Below, one piece after another: positions 1 through 9,560 of a stretch of DNA of 64,000 nucleotides (position 1 is its first letter; every line of letters starts with the position of its first letter). The translations under genes were made by a program, and so were the position numbers. Below the pieces are notes generated by a model, which ran no database searches, was not told the DNA's origin, and saw only the letters and a list, made by a program, of their open reading frames with translations. Source of the stretch: a bacterium (GTDB lineage Bacteria > Actinomycetota > Acidimicrobiia > Spongiisociales > ZC4RG35); the NCBI GenBank assembly GCA_028823995.1, contig JAPPFD010000006.1, forward strand, positions 62,001 through 126,000. Reading direction: 5' to 3'.

Positions 1-22
1 ATTGGTCATATGCGTTCTTTGA

Positions 23-1093
23 TCAGAAGCCAGGATCGCCGGCGTAACCGGAAAACCGCGGAACGACCTCTGCGCCGATGCGCTCGATGGATTCCAGGGT
101 CTCCTCCAAGGTGGGACCGGGGAAATGGCGCAGTCGCAGGATGATCTCCTCCGGCCCGACCAGTTCGATCCATTTCGGAAGTGTTTCCAGCCAGTGTTCC
201 AAGGATCCGCACAGCACGCGGTCGGTCAACACGTGCTCCACGGTCAAGTCGGCCGGACTGGATAGGTCGGCGAACCAGGGTTCGTACTTGGGGTGATAAC
301 TGTTGCCCCGCTCCATGTACACCCGGTGGTAGCCGAGCACGTACTCTCCGTAAGTTTCGATCGCAGCCTGATCGGTGTCTCCCAGCCAGGCTTCCCGGAG
401 CATCACGATCCGGGGTTCTTTACCCACTCTTTCGCACTCTTCCCGGTACATCTGCGCCAGATCTGCCAGCCAGTGGATGTTGCGAATCGGACCGGTGATC
501 CACCCGTCGGCGTAACGGGCGGCCCTCCTTACGCCACCCGGCGACCATGCGCCGGCGAAGACCTCTAGTTCGACATCTGCCACTGCCTCGTCCCGGACGG
601 GAGTCCGACCGCGATAGGGACCGTCCAGCAACACTTCCCGGCCGTTCAGATAGGCGTTGATCGCCTGTAAGCCCTGCTCCATGCGCGCCGCTCTCTGGCC
701 ATGATCCACACCCATTATCTGGAAGTCCCCCTCCATATAACCGGCCCCTACGCACAACCGGAACCGGCCCGGATGGAATACAGCCAGCATGGTGGCGTCC
801 TGTACTACCTCCACCGGATGGTGCAAGGGCAGCACCACTAGGCCGGCGGAGAACATTATCCCCTCCACTTGCCCCAGGCCATAGGCAGAGAGAAGCATGG
901 GGTTGTGCGAGTAGGAAGTGGCCCCGGAACTGCGCCGCTCGCCGGTGTACACACAGTGGAATCCGGCTGCCGACGCCGCCGCGGATTCCTGCACGAACCC
1001 GTCGAGGTCGTAACGCCGCCGCCCGTTTTGGATTATCTGGTTGGGGGGTGCGATGCTGAAGCGAATAGATGTGTCCGGGACGCCTTGGGACAT
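23..1093 (-). CDS. LLM-class flavin-dependent oxidoreductase (copy 1)
   Basis: A 356-residue protein of the luciferase-like monooxygenase family, a TIM-barrel group that uses reduced F420 or FMN to oxidise small organic molecules. The family pattern is visible: an early barrel segment ending in VYTGERR, the PGRFRLCVGAGYMEGDF stretch around residue 110, and EVFAGAWSPGGVRRAARYADGW near residue 180 (split here as EVFAGAWSPG and GVRRAARYADGW). The start has AGAGGG about 7 nt upstream of ATG 1093. A clear paralog lies at 5579-6625, with the same order of blocks and a similar C-terminus (EEI-LRLR). It is divergent from the amidase gene. Substrate and cofactor (F420 or FMN) cannot be told from sequence alone. 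Confidence 0.9.
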   Translation of the reverse strand: MSQGVPDTSIRFSIAPPNQIIQNGRRRYDLDGFVQESAAASAAGFHCVYTGERRSSGATSYSHNPMLLSAYGLGQVEGIMFSAGLVVLPLHHPVEVVQDATMLAVFHPGRFRLCVGAGYMEGDFQIMGVDHGQRAARMEQGLQAINAYLNGREVLLDGPYRGRTPVRDEAVADVELEVFAGAWSPGGVRRAARYADGWITGPIRNIHWLADLAQMYREECERVGKEPRIVMLREAWLGDTDQAAIETYGEYVLGYHRVYMERGNSYHPKYEPWFADLSSPADLTVEHVLTDRVLCGSLEHWLETLPKWIELVGPEEIILRLRHFPGPTLEETLESIERIGAEVVPRFSGYAGDPGF

Positions 1094-1166
1094 AGAGTAA
1101 CCCTCTGCTGCCCAAGGCCCCGGAGTCCCACCTATCTTGGGGGAAACAATCGAAAGGAGCCCGAGG

Positions 1167-2582
1167 TTGGAATACCAGGATTATGACGCGATAGGACTGG
1201 CGGAGTTGGTGCGGAGTGGAGAGACAACTCCCGCCGAGTTGCTGGACACCGCCATTGAGCGGATCGAGACGCTGAATCCGGTGATCAACGCAGTGAACCG
1301 CAAGATGTACGACGAGGCCCGGGCTTCGATCGAACGGGGCCTTCCCGACGGACCCTTCACCGGGGTTCCCTTTCTGCTCAAGGATCTCCGGGCGGCTTAT
1401 GAGGGGGTTCCCACCACGGCGGGCAGCGCGTTTTTTGCGGACAAGGTGGCGCCGCATGACAGTGAACTGGTGAGCCGCTACCGGAATGCGGGGCTGGTGA
1501 TCGCCGGCAAGACCAACACCCCCGAGTTCGGAGGAGCGCCCACCACCGAACCCAGCCTATTCGGCCCCACCCGCAACCCCTGGAACCTCGAACATTCCAG
1601 CGGCGGCTCGAGCGGCGGCTCTGCGGCGGCGGTGGCAGCGGGAATCGTCCCGGCCGCTCATGGAAGTGACGGGGGCGGGTCGCTGCGCATTCCGGCGGGG
1701 TGTTGTGGAGTGTTCAGTCTCAAACCCACCCGAGGGCGGAACCCGGCCGGACCCGACTTCGGCGAAGCCTGGAACGGACTGAGCGCCGAGCACGTTATAA
1801 GCCGCACCGTCCGGGACAACGCGGCGCTCTTGGACGCCACCACCGGCCCTTCTCCCGGCGATCCATATTCAGTGCCGCCACCCGAGTATTCGTTTCTGGC
1901 CTCGGCCGGGCGTCCTCCCCGACCGCTTTCAGTAGCCCTCACCACTTCCACCGCGGCGGGACCTGCCCACCGAGACTGCGTTGAAGCGGTGGAAAAGACC
2001 GCCGACCTGCTGGAGGAACTGGGCCACAGAGTCACCGAGGACAGTCCGGAATGGGACCGTCCCACGGTGGGTGCCGCCTTCCGATTGTTAATTGCCGCCA
2101 ATGTCATGGCGGGAATCGACGAATATGCCGAGCAGAAGGGCCGACGCCCACATGATGACGAATTGGAGAACGTCATCCGGGTACTGGGAGGAGAAAGCTA
2201 TGACTCCACCTCGATAGACATGGTAAGAGCCACTTGGGCGATGCACCGGGCCGGTCGGGCGGTAGCGCCCTTCTTCGAGAAATATGACGTCTGGTTGACC
2301 CCGACAGTGGCGACCCCACCACCACCACTGGGCCTCATCGATATGACGACCGAAGACATCGACGCCTACCTGGTTACGGTCTTCGGGTTCATTCCGTTCA
2401 CCGCCATCGCCAACATCGCCGGGTTACCGGCCATGTCGGTGCCTCTCCACTGGAACGCCGCCGGTCTGCCGATCGGTGTCCACTTCGTGGCCGGATACGC
2501 CCGGGATGAACTCCTCCTCAGCCTGGCGGGACAACTGGAAGCAGCCCGGCCCTGGTCCGACCGTCGTCCGCCAATCTGCTAG
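1167..2582 (+). CDS. Amidase signature family amidohydrolase
   Basis: Amidase signature hydrolase of about 471 residues that cleaves C-N bonds of amides by a Ser-cisSer-Lys triad. The triad is visible: Lys72 in FLLKDL, the cis-Ser in [14 protein letters not shown] around residues 147-150, and the nucleophile Ser172 in [14 protein letters not shown] place the start at TTG 1167 because AAAGGAG (1153-1159) precedes it at good spacing; an in-frame TTG at 1137 would add 10 residues but has no such site. Length fits the family. It is divergent from a flavin oxidoreductase and ends at a perfect 13-bp hairpin shared with the convergent binding-protein gene. Substrate unknown; it is not gatA by context (no gatC or gatB). 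Confidence 0.9.
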   Translation: MEYQDYDAIGLAELVRSGETTPAELLDTAIERIETLNPVINAVNRKMYDEARASIERGLPDGPFTGVPFLLKDLRAAYEGVPTTAGSAFFADKVAPHDSELVSRYRNAGLVIAGKTNTPEFGGAPTTEPSLFGPTRNPWNLEHSSGGSSGGSAAAVAAGIVPAAHGSDGGGSLRIPAGCCGVFSLKPTRGRNPAGPDFGEAWNGLSAEHVISRTVRDNAALLDATTGPSPGDPYSVPPPEYSFLASAGRPPRPLSVALTTSTAAGPAHRDCVEAVEKTADLLEELGHRVTEDSPEWDRPTVGAAFRLLIAANVMAGIDEYAEQKGRRPHDDELENVIRVLGGESYDSTSIDMVRATWAMHRAGRAVAPFFEKYDVWLTPTVATPPPPLGLIDMTTEDIDAYLVTVFGFIPFTAIANIAGLPAMSVPLHWNAAGLPIGVHFVAGYARDELLLSLAGQLEAARPWSDRRPPIC

Positions 2583-2586
2583 ATAA

Positions 2587-2617
2587 CGATGGGGCCGACT
2601 TGCGGTCGGCCCCATCG
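2587..2617. terminator. Bidirectional hairpin terminator between convergent genes
   Basis: A perfect 13-bp inverted repeat (2587-2599 with 2605-2617, loop TTGCG) lies five bases after the amidase stop and 24 bases before the stop of the convergent lipoprotein gene. There is no long T run on either side, so it is either a GC-type terminator working both ways or a 3'-end stabilising hairpin. Confidence 0.75.
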
Positions 2618-2641
2618 TAGTTGTCCGTCAACAGGTGGCTT

Positions 2642-4378
2642 CTACTCCTGGAAGTAGAGACCCTCGTAGTCGATCTGCAGGTCCAGTCGCTGGTGGAATC
2701 CGCCCAGACCCGTGGTGTATGCGAAGTTGTCCACCTGGTCATAGATGGAGACCCAGCAGACCAAGTCGATCAAGACGATCCGTTCCACCTCGCTGTAGGC
2801 GGCGATGCGCTCCTCTTCGGTCTGTGCCGTGGCGCCTATGGTGGCCAGTTCATCCAACCTGTCGCTGGTGCAGGCCTTCACCAATCCGGCGGAGGTGAAG
2901 GTGGTCCGCATGAAGACATCCTCGTGCGGATAGCGAACGTCGAATGGCAACTGATGAGTACCGCCCAGTTGATTGGTGAACAGGGCAACGATGAACTCCC
3001 CCGGCTCCAGAGCCCGAGCCTCCAAAGGCAGTCCCACCGCCTCCAACATTCCTACCACTGCTTCTCCCATGTCCTTGTCGCTGATGTAGCGACCGACTGT
3101 GTAGTTGATCGGAATCGGCGGTATTTCGCCCTCGGCCTGAACTTCGGCGACCAATTCCCTTGCCCGGTCCGGGTCGTACGGGTAATAGTCGTCGGCATGT
3201 CTACCGGTGCTGGAGAAGAAGTTGTGGAAGGCGTTGGGGTTGGCTATGCCGCCCCTTCCCTCCAGCACTCCTCCTACCAGGGCTTCCCGATCTATAGCAT
3301 GAGCGATTGCCTGGCGGAGGCGGATGTCATCCATAGGCGGAGCGTGGATATTCATGCCCATGAAGAACTTGTTTCCTCCAGGCGCGGCGGAGAGAACCAG
3401 ATTGTCGTCCGCCTCAACGTCGTCGAAGAGTTGGGGTGACAGGGTGACGATCATGTCGGCGTCGCCGGTTTGCAGGAGCGCCAGACGGGTGTTGGCGTCA
3501 GGAGCCCATGTCCACTCCACACCATCGAGAGTGGGAGCGCCGTTCCAATAGTCCGGGTTGGCCGAAGCGCTGATCCTCTCCCCCGGGATCCACTCCTCGA
3601 ACACCAGCGGACCAGTGCCGACCGGCGCCAGACCGAATTCATCGGCGCCCACTTCCGCCAAGTAGGCGGGCGGGAAAACAAAGGTCTCGGTAAGCAAGGC
3701 CGGAAGCAACCCGATACCCGTCTCCGTGGTGGTGATGATCTCAAATGTTGTGTCGTCAATGGCTTGGGCGTCGGCGATCAGGGTGAAATAGACCCGCAGC
3801 CCGCCGGTGTCGCGGTTAGCGCGCACCGAGGCGGCCGCCGCTTCAGCGTTGAACGGCTCACCGTTGTGGAACGAGACGCCTTCGCGCACCGTGAACCGCC
3901 AGGTGAGTCCGTCCACCTGCTCGTAGGCGGTGATCAAGCCACTTGGTTCCGGATGGTTGTTCACATCCTTCTCCATGAGAACATCGATGATTCCCCGCGA
4001 GATTTGCTGTGCGAAGCGCGATGTGGCAATGGATGGATTGAGAGACTTAGGTTCGGTTCCGATCACCATCCGCAGAATGCCCCCCTCCACCCTGGTGGGT
4101 CCTGCCTGCGTGGTCTCGGTCACCTCCTCTTCCATCTCCTCCTCTTCCTCTTCCATCTCCGGCGCCGCCGTGGTGGTTGTGGTGGCACGGGTAGTGGCAG
4201 TGGTAGTTTCGGGAGTGGGTTCGGCTGCCGCGGTGGTGGCGGTGGTTGTGTCCGGCTGGGCGGCAGCGGTGGTGACCGACTCTTCCTCGTCATCACCGCA
4301 GGCGGCCACCAGCAAGGCCAGGGTGGCCAGGACCGCTATCAGCTTCACGCGTGACATACGGCGGTTTTTCAACCTCAT
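2642..4378 (-). CDS. ABC transporter solute-binding lipoprotein, peptide/nickel family 5
   Basis: A 578-residue extracytoplasmic binding protein of the SBP_bac_5 (DppA/OppA) type. It has a lipoprotein signal with the lipobox LVAAC (Cys27), then a Thr- and Glu-rich low-complexity linker to about residue 95, then the folded domain starting at GGILRMVIGTEPKSLNPS. Family blocks include TWRFTVREGVSFHNGEPF and DIRLRQAIAHAIDREALV. The start is supported by AAGGAG upstream of ATG 4378. The protein would sit on the outer face of the membrane and deliver peptides or other small solutes to an ABC permease, but no permease or ATPase is adjacent. It follows the minus-strand mutase/P450 run, so the ligand may relate to that pathway (inference). 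Confidence 0.92.
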   Translation of the reverse strand: MRLKNRRMSRVKLIAVLATLALLVAACGDDEEESVTTAAAQPDTTTATTAAAEPTPETTTATTRATTTTTAAPEMEEEEEEMEEEVTETTQAGPTRVEGGILRMVIGTEPKSLNPSIATSRFAQQISRGIIDVLMEKDVNNHPEPSGLITAYEQVDGLTWRFTVREGVSFHNGEPFNAEAAAASVRANRDTGGLRVYFTLIADAQAIDDTTFEIITTTETGIGLLPALLTETFVFPPAYLAEVGADEFGLAPVGTGPLVFEEWIPGERISASANPDYWNGAPTLDGVEWTWAPDANTRLALLQTGDADMIVTLSPQLFDDVEADDNLVLSAAPGGNKFFMGMNIHAPPMDDIRLRQAIAHAIDREALVGGVLEGRGGIANPNAFHNFFSSTGRHADDYYPYDPDRARELVAEVQAEGEIPPIPINYTVGRYISDKDMGEAVVGMLEAVGLPLEARALEPGEFIVALFTNQLGGTHQLPFDVRYPHEDVFMRTTFTSAGLVKACTSDRLDELATIGATAQTEEERIAAYSEVERIVLIDLVCWVSIYDQVDNFAYTTGLGGFHQRLDLQIDYEGLYFQE

Positions 4379-4499
4379 CGTCTTCTCCTTATTTGGCTGT
4401 GTATCTACCTGTCAACCAGGTGACAGAAAGCGTCACACAGCGGCCGGTATCAATCATCCCTAGCTTATAACCCAAATCTTGATCAGGGCTGGCGGGTGG

Positions 4500-5507
4500 C
4501 TATCGTCTTCTGGGCGTGGGCATCGTTTTGCCTGGCCAACCCACCGCATAGGTGAATTCCCCCGGCTGCACAATGGCCGGCCGGGCCGGCGCCAACATGA
4601 GGAAAGGCTCATCGGTGACGGTGAACTCCATCATCGGTCCAGGCCCCCACAACTCGAATCCCGGACCCATTCCGGCCCTTGACCCGATCTCGTCAACCAT
4701 GAACTCCTCTATGCGCTCTCCCGTCACAAGATCCGTTATCCATCCCACCGGACCAGCCTCTGCCCTGATGCCCACTTGGGACGGTCCGTATCGCCCGTCG
4801 AGAGCTCCGGCGTGAGAAGCCAGGAACACTTTCACCTGGTCCAGAATCGCCACCTGGTCGGGGCCGGTAGGGTGGGAGTCGAGATGACCCCGGTATCGCA
4901 GGGTGTTCAGGCATCCCTCCACACCCAGAGTGGGGTCGTTTGACTCTCCTCCTCCGAACTCGGCCAGGAAAGAGGACCCTCCGGCGGCCGTCACCGCCTG
5001 GCTGAGTTGACCGGGGACATGCCTGTTGATCACCACCGGCAGATAGCCGAAGGAGGCACTGAGATCCAGATCACCATAGTCGTAGGTGTAATGCAATCCC
5101 CGGCCGGGGGTCCCGGAGTGAAGATCGACGACACAGTCGGCTTCCTCCAACAGCGCCGACATCAGGGCATGCGCCATTTGGTCGGATAGAAACCCGGCAG
5201 GCCGACCGGGAAACCGCCGGTTGAGCTGCATGCCATCGGGGTTGTCCCGGGTTCCGGCGGCCAGACCGAATAGGTTGGAAGCCGGGACCAGGGTCACAGT
5301 CCCGGCAAGGTCTGAACCGAGCAGGCGGCGCCGGAGTTCGTGGACCGCCAGAACCGCCAAGGGTTTGTCTCCCAGCAGGCCCGCGGCGATGGCGGTTGCC
5401 GGCCCGGACCGGGAACCGACCAACCGGTGAAACCGGATCTTCCAGGTTCCACCGTCCATCTTGCGGGCACCCGTGTCAACCTCATACATCGTTTCGCTTA
5501 CGCTCAT
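4500..5507 (-). CDS. Succinylglutamate desuccinylase/aspartoacylase-like (M14) protein with altered zinc site
   Basis: A 335-residue protein whose layout matches the AstE/AspA branch of M14 carboxypeptidase-like amidohydrolases: PDGMQLNRRFPG near residue 90 corresponds to the family's DGxxLNRxFPG block, and VDLHSG (His130) to the third zinc ligand. The first metal motif, normally HGDE, reads LLGDK at residues 44-48, so the His and Glu ligands appear to be replaced by Leu45 and Lys48. Start ATG 5507 has GGGAG upstream. Lying between a flavin oxidoreductase and a binding lipoprotein on the same strand, it is probably co-transcribed with them. It may be inactive, use another metal arrangement, or serve as a binding protein. 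Confidence 0.75.
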   Translation of the reverse strand: MSVSETMYEVDTGARKMDGGTWKIRFHRLVGSRSGPATAIAAGLLGDKPLAVLAVHELRRRLLGSDLAGTVTLVPASNLFGLAAGTRDNPDGMQLNRRFPGRPAGFLSDQMAHALMSALLEEADCVVDLHSGTPGRGLHYTYDYGDLDLSASFGYLPVVINRHVPGQLSQAVTAAGGSSFLAEFGGGESNDPTLGVEGCLNTLRYRGHLDSHPTGPDQVAILDQVKVFLASHAGALDGRYGPSQVGIRAEAGPVGWITDLVTGERIEEFMVDEIGSRAGMGPGFELWGPGPMMEFTVTDEPFLMLAPARPAIVQPGEFTYAVGWPGKTMPTPRRR

Positions 5508-5578
5508 TTATCTGCTCCCTGTAATAGGTGTTCTGTAGCCGGAGTTAGCGAAAGAATCTGACCTCCCCGCGGTGCTTC

Positions 5579-6625
5579 TCAAGTGAACCGGGGGATTATG
5601 TCGCGGCCGATGCGCTCTATCACCCGCAGGGTGTCAGATGGGGGGGGACCGCTCTGGAAGCGCAGTCGCAGCACTATCTCTTCGGGTTGGATGCTCTCAA
5701 TCCAGCCCTGTAGCTGTTCCAGCCATATATCTACCGACCCGATCATGAACCGGTCCTCCAGCAGATGGTGCAGCGCCAGTTCCTCTTTGCGGTCGATTTC
5801 TCTCAGCCACGGATCGACGCCCACGTCGTAAGGCTTGCCCTCTCCGGTTCCCAGGCTCTTCCAGCCACCCTCCATCCGCGGGAAGTATTCGGCATGGGCG
5901 TGGATCACGTGCGGACCGTACTCGGCCCGGGCCTGCTCATCGGTGTCGGCCAGCCACGCCTCCCTCAATAATCCGATGCGGGGTTCCTTCCCGTGCTTTC
6001 TGCATTCCTCCCGATATATCTCGGCCAACTCGGCCACCACCTTCCCGGTGCGCATCGGGTCGGGCAACCATCCGTCGGCCAGACGGGCGGTCCGTCGGAC
6101 TCCCTCCTTGGCCCAGGATCCGACCCAGACTTCCGGCATGTGGGGACCCATAGCCGGATCGAGAGCCGGCACGGGTCCTCTCCCCACGTCGATGTTGATC
6201 TCTCCGTTTCGGAAGGAGTTGATGAGCCGCAGTCCTTCCTCCATGTCCCGACCCCGGTGGGATAGCTTCTTGCCGAACATCTCGAAGGCATGCTCGTTAT
6301 AGCCCGCACCCACTCCCAGCCGGAACCTGCCCGGATAAAGAGAGTTGAGAACCGTGGCGTCCTGAATCACCTGATACGGGTCCCGCAACGGCAGTTGTAC
6401 GACGGTAACCGCGAAGTTCAACCGTTTGGTCGCCTGCAGAGCTGAGGCAGCCAGGACATGGGGGCTGGTCGTATAGGCCGTCACCCCGATCCTTCTCTCC
6501 CCGACCACCACCGAGTAGAACCCTGCCCGCTCCGCAGCCTGGCATTCGGCTATAAACGCGTCGAAGTCGAACTCGTAACGCCCGTTGACTATTCGCTGCA
6601 ACGGTACGGCCAGACTAAAACGCAT
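5579..6625 (-). CDS. LLM-class flavin-dependent oxidoreductase (copy 2)
   Basis: A 348-residue luciferase-like monooxygenase-family protein, paralogous to the gene at 23-1093. Shared blocks include VVVGERRIGVTAYTTSPHVL near residue 40, LYPGRFRLGVGAGYNEHAF near 95 and EVWVGSWAKEGVRRTARLAD near 165. ATG 6625 is preceded by GGAGAGAAGGA. It lies 42 bp downstream of a cytochrome P450 gene and upstream of the M14-like gene, in the same minus-strand run as the cobalamin mutase and acyl-CoA synthetase, so it probably works with them in an oxidative pathway (inference). Cofactor and substrate unknown. Confidence 0.9.
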   Translation of the reverse strand: MRFSLAVPLQRIVNGRYEFDFDAFIAECQAAERAGFYSVVVGERRIGVTAYTTSPHVLAASALQATKRLNFAVTVVQLPLRDPYQVIQDATVLNSLYPGRFRLGVGAGYNEHAFEMFGKKLSHRGRDMEEGLRLINSFRNGEINIDVGRGPVPALDPAMGPHMPEVWVGSWAKEGVRRTARLADGWLPDPMRTGKVVAELAEIYREECRKHGKEPRIGLLREAWLADTDEQARAEYGPHVIHAHAEYFPRMEGGWKSLGTGEGKPYDVGVDPWLREIDRKEELALHHLLEDRFMIGSVDIWLEQLQGWIESIQPEEIVLRLRFQSGPPPSDTLRVIERIGRDIIPRFT

Positions 6626-6667
6626 TCCTTCTCTCCAGCCTAACGCTCGGAAGTTGTCAGCTCCAGG

Positions 6668-7921
6668 TCAACTCCCCCCGGCCACAACTTCAAAGGTGAC
6701 GGGCAATTGTTCCAGCAGCATGAACTGAAAGTGAGGGCGGCGGCGGAACTCGGTGGCCGCCAGATGGATCGGGTCGAAGCGCCGGAGCAACTCGCCAATC
6801 GCTATCTGCGCCTCCAAGCGAGCCAGGGGCGCGCCCAAGCAGAGGTGGCGTCCCCCTCCGAAGGAGAGGTGCTTGATGTCGGGGCGGCGAATGTCGATCC
6901 GGTCGGGATGCTCGTAGAGATCAGGATCTCGATTAGCGGCCGCGATCAGCGCCAGGACCCGCTCGCCGGGCAACATCCTCTCTCCGTCCACTTCCCATTC
7001 GGTGGTCAGGTAGCGATAGTGGGCATGGACCGGGGACTCCCAGCGTAGGAACTCCTCCACCGCGTTGGGTACCAGTTCCGGACGGGACCTCAGCAGAGCC
7101 ATCTGATCGGGATTCTGCAGCAACCCCAGAACCATGGAACCGATCAACCCCATGGTGGTCTCGAACCCGGCAGTGATCAGCCCCCGCAGGGTAGCGATCA
7201 ACTCATCCCGAGAGAGCCGGTCGCCCGCCTCCTCCAAAGCCACCAGATGCGAGGTGAGATTGCCGGTGGGGGAATCCCGATGACGATCCACCAAGGCGCC
7301 CAGATACTCGATGAAGTTGGCGCAGGCGCGATGGCACAACTCGATGCCCTCTTCGTCATTGGCGTCGGGAACGAACATCCGCAGCAGATCGGGAGTCCAC
7401 TCCATAAGCAGGTCCCAGTCGCTGTCGGGTATGCCCAGCAGCCCGCAGATAACCCGCATGGGGACCACCATGGCGAACTCCGACATCACCTCCATCTCGC
7501 CTCGGGGCTCCACTGCGTCCAGCGCCTCTGTGACGATCTGTTCCACCACCGGACGGAAGCGGGCAGTAGCGCGGGGAGTGAATGCTGGGGAGAGAAGGCG
7601 ACGGAGGCGGGTGTGGTCGGGAGGGTCGGACATGGAGATGCTGTGCGCCCACATCCGAGCCGCCGGGCCGTCGCGGATCGCCGCGGGGATCTCTCCTCCT
7701 GGAGACCGCATCCGCGAGGATGGACTTCCCAGGACTGCCGCCGCATCGCGGAACCTGCTCACCACCCGGGCGCCACCGTCGCCCAGGGTGGCGCGGCCAA
7801 CCGGGCACTCCTGCCGGAGGCGCTTGTAAACCGCATAGGGGTCGGCCAGAAAGCCGGGGTCGGTGGGATCGAAGACGATCGACGGCTTCGCGTCCCCGTT
7901 CCCGGCTGAGCCTTGTTGCAT
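6668..7921 (-). CDS. Cytochrome P450
   Basis: A soluble bacterial cytochrome P450 of 417 residues, the usual length. The I-helix motif AGFETT, the K-helix ExxR (EFLR) and the heme loop FGGGRHLCLGAPLARLE with the thiolate Cys near residue 361 are all present. P450s hydroxylate or otherwise oxidise organic substrates with O2 and electrons from a ferredoxin; no ferredoxin or reductase gene is in the window. GGGGAGAGA precedes ATG 7921, which lies 16 bp after the acyl-CoA synthetase stop, so the two are almost surely one transcript. A role in oxidising the acid or acyl chain handled by the neighbouring synthetase and mutase is an inference. Confidence 0.95.
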   Translation of the reverse strand: MQQGSAGNGDAKPSIVFDPTDPGFLADPYAVYKRLRQECPVGRATLGDGGARVVSRFRDAAAVLGSPSSRMRSPGGEIPAAIRDGPAARMWAHSISMSDPPDHTRLRRLLSPAFTPRATARFRPVVEQIVTEALDAVEPRGEMEVMSEFAMVVPMRVICGLLGIPDSDWDLLMEWTPDLLRMFVPDANDEEGIELCHRACANFIEYLGALVDRHRDSPTGNLTSHLVALEEAGDRLSRDELIATLRGLITAGFETTMGLIGSMVLGLLQNPDQMALLRSRPELVPNAVEEFLRWESPVHAHYRYLTTEWEVDGERMLPGERVLALIAAANRDPDLYEHPDRIDIRRPDIKHLSFGGGRHLCLGAPLARLEAQIAIGELLRRFDPIHLAATEFRRRPHFQFMLLEQLPVTFEVVAGGS

Positions 7922-7937
7922 CGTTCTCTCCCCGGAG

Positions 7938-9536
7938 CTAATCCTTGCTCATTGCCCGGAGTTCCCGTTTGAGGATCTTCCCCTGGGTGTCGATAGGAAG
8001 GCTCTCAACCAGATGCACCGCCTTGGGAACCTTGTAACCCGCCAGAGACCTCTTGCAGTGGGCGATAACCGCCTCCGCATCCACCTCGACGCCGGGCTGG
8101 GTCACCGCGAAGGCCGTCACCGCCTCCGACCAGTACTCGTCAGGAACTCCCACCACCGCGACCTGCAGAATCCCCGGATAGCTGTAGAGCACCCGCTCGA
8201 CCTCCTGGCTGGAGACGTTCATGCCGCCGCTCTTGATCATGTCCTTCTTGCGGTCGAAGAAGAACAGGTTCCCATCGTCGTCGATTCTCACCAGGTCGCC
8301 GGTCCGGAGCCATCCGTCCCGGAACGCCTCGGCGGTCTTCTCCGGGTCGTCGTAGTAGCCGACCATCGCCGAGGGAGACCGACAGGCCAACTCGCCGATC
8401 TCGGCGGGCTGATCATTTTCGTCGAACACCGCAATCTCCAGTTGAGGAACCGGCTTCCCTATCCACGTGGGGTCACCGCCGGGGACCTCGTCCAGGCTAC
8501 GGAACCAGCCCACCGAGCCCAACTGGGTGAGTTCGGACTGGCCCCAATAGGTGGCCCACAGCACATCGGGGTTGGCCTTGGTCCACCCGTCCAGCATGGC
8601 TTGGGGAACCGTGCCTCCGTAGGTGATGCATCGGCGCAGGCTTGAGAAGTCGTAGTCCTCGAACCCCTCCACCTGGGTCATGGCCAGGTAGAACGTCGGC
8701 GTCTGGGCCATGATGGTGACCTTTTCGTCTGACATCATGGCGGCCGCCTTGGGAGGATCAACCGCGTGAACCAACACCAACGTGGCGCCCAGCAGGGTGA
8801 GGGTGGTCATGCTTCCCAGACCCGCGATGGTGAAAAACGGCATCAGGAACAGCCATATCTCGTCCGGGGCGATCCCCAGGGCCGATTGCCACGCGGGAGT
8901 GGTGGAGATCAGATAGTTTCGATGGGAGATCATCACCCCCTTGGGATAGGCCTCGGTACCGCTCGTGTACTGGATGATGGCCAGGTCGTTTTCTCCCACT
9001 TGCGCCTCAGGCTCGGAGGCATCCCGGTCGTCACCCACCAGCGTGGAGATGCGAGTCCAACCCTCCGGCCCTGCGTCGGAGACAACATCTGAAACCATGA
9101 AGTGCTCCACCCCGGCCAGTTGATCGGCGATGGGAACGAAACGATCCACGAACACCGACTCCACCACTATCACCTTGGGTTGGCAGTGATCGACCTGATA
9201 GGTGATCTCCCGGGCTGTAAAAGTGAAGTTGATGCCGGTCAATGCCGCGCCCAGCTTGATGGTGGCGTAGTAAATCGCCACGTAGTCGGGGCTGTTGCGG
9301 GACATGATCGCAACCACGTCACCCCTTCCCACCCCCTGCTGCGAGAGAGCATGGGCCAGACGGTTGACCATCCGGTTCAGCGACCGGTAAGTGTGCACCT
9401 CCCGGTCGCCCTCGGTGGTGTAGAAGATCAGGGCCGGCTTTGAGGGCTGCAGTTTGGCATTTCGCCGCAACTGGTCCCCGATGGTGGCGCGGCCAATGAC
9501 GGTATCCCGCTGATGGGTACCGGTGTCAACGTTCAT
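7938..9536 (-). CDS. AMP-dependent acyl-CoA synthetase/ligase
   Basis: A 532-residue ANL-superfamily enzyme that activates a carboxylic acid to its acyl-CoA through an acyl-AMP. Visible motifs: the phosphate loop YTSGTEAYPKGVMISH (around residue 190; Glu-Ala replaces the more common Ser/Thr-Gly), YWGQSE near residue 330, GWLRTGDL and DRKKDMIKSGG near residue 420, and the C-terminal catalytic Lys in DTQGKILKREL. AAAGGAGG precedes ATG 9536. It lies 24 bp downstream of the cobalamin-binding subunit and 16 bp upstream of the P450 gene. The context suggests that it makes the CoA substrate of the adjacent mutase or feeds its product onward. Confidence 0.93.
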   Translation of the reverse strand: MNVDTGTHQRDTVIGRATIGDQLRRNAKLQPSKPALIFYTTEGDREVHTYRSLNRMVNRLAHALSQQGVGRGDVVAIMSRNSPDYVAIYYATIKLGAALTGINFTFTAREITYQVDHCQPKVIVVESVFVDRFVPIADQLAGVEHFMVSDVVSDAGPEGWTRISTLVGDDRDASEPEAQVGENDLAIIQYTSGTEAYPKGVMISHRNYLISTTPAWQSALGIAPDEIWLFLMPFFTIAGLGSMTTLTLLGATLVLVHAVDPPKAAAMMSDEKVTIMAQTPTFYLAMTQVEGFEDYDFSSLRRCITYGGTVPQAMLDGWTKANPDVLWATYWGQSELTQLGSVGWFRSLDEVPGGDPTWIGKPVPQLEIAVFDENDQPAEIGELACRSPSAMVGYYDDPEKTAEAFRDGWLRTGDLVRIDDDGNLFFFDRKKDMIKSGGMNVSSQEVERVLYSYPGILQVAVVGVPDEYWSEAVTAFAVTQPGVEVDAEAVIAHCKRSLAGYKVPKAVHLVESLPIDTQGKILKRELRAMSKD

Positions 9537-9560
9537 CTGGTTCCTCCTTTGCCTCTTTTC

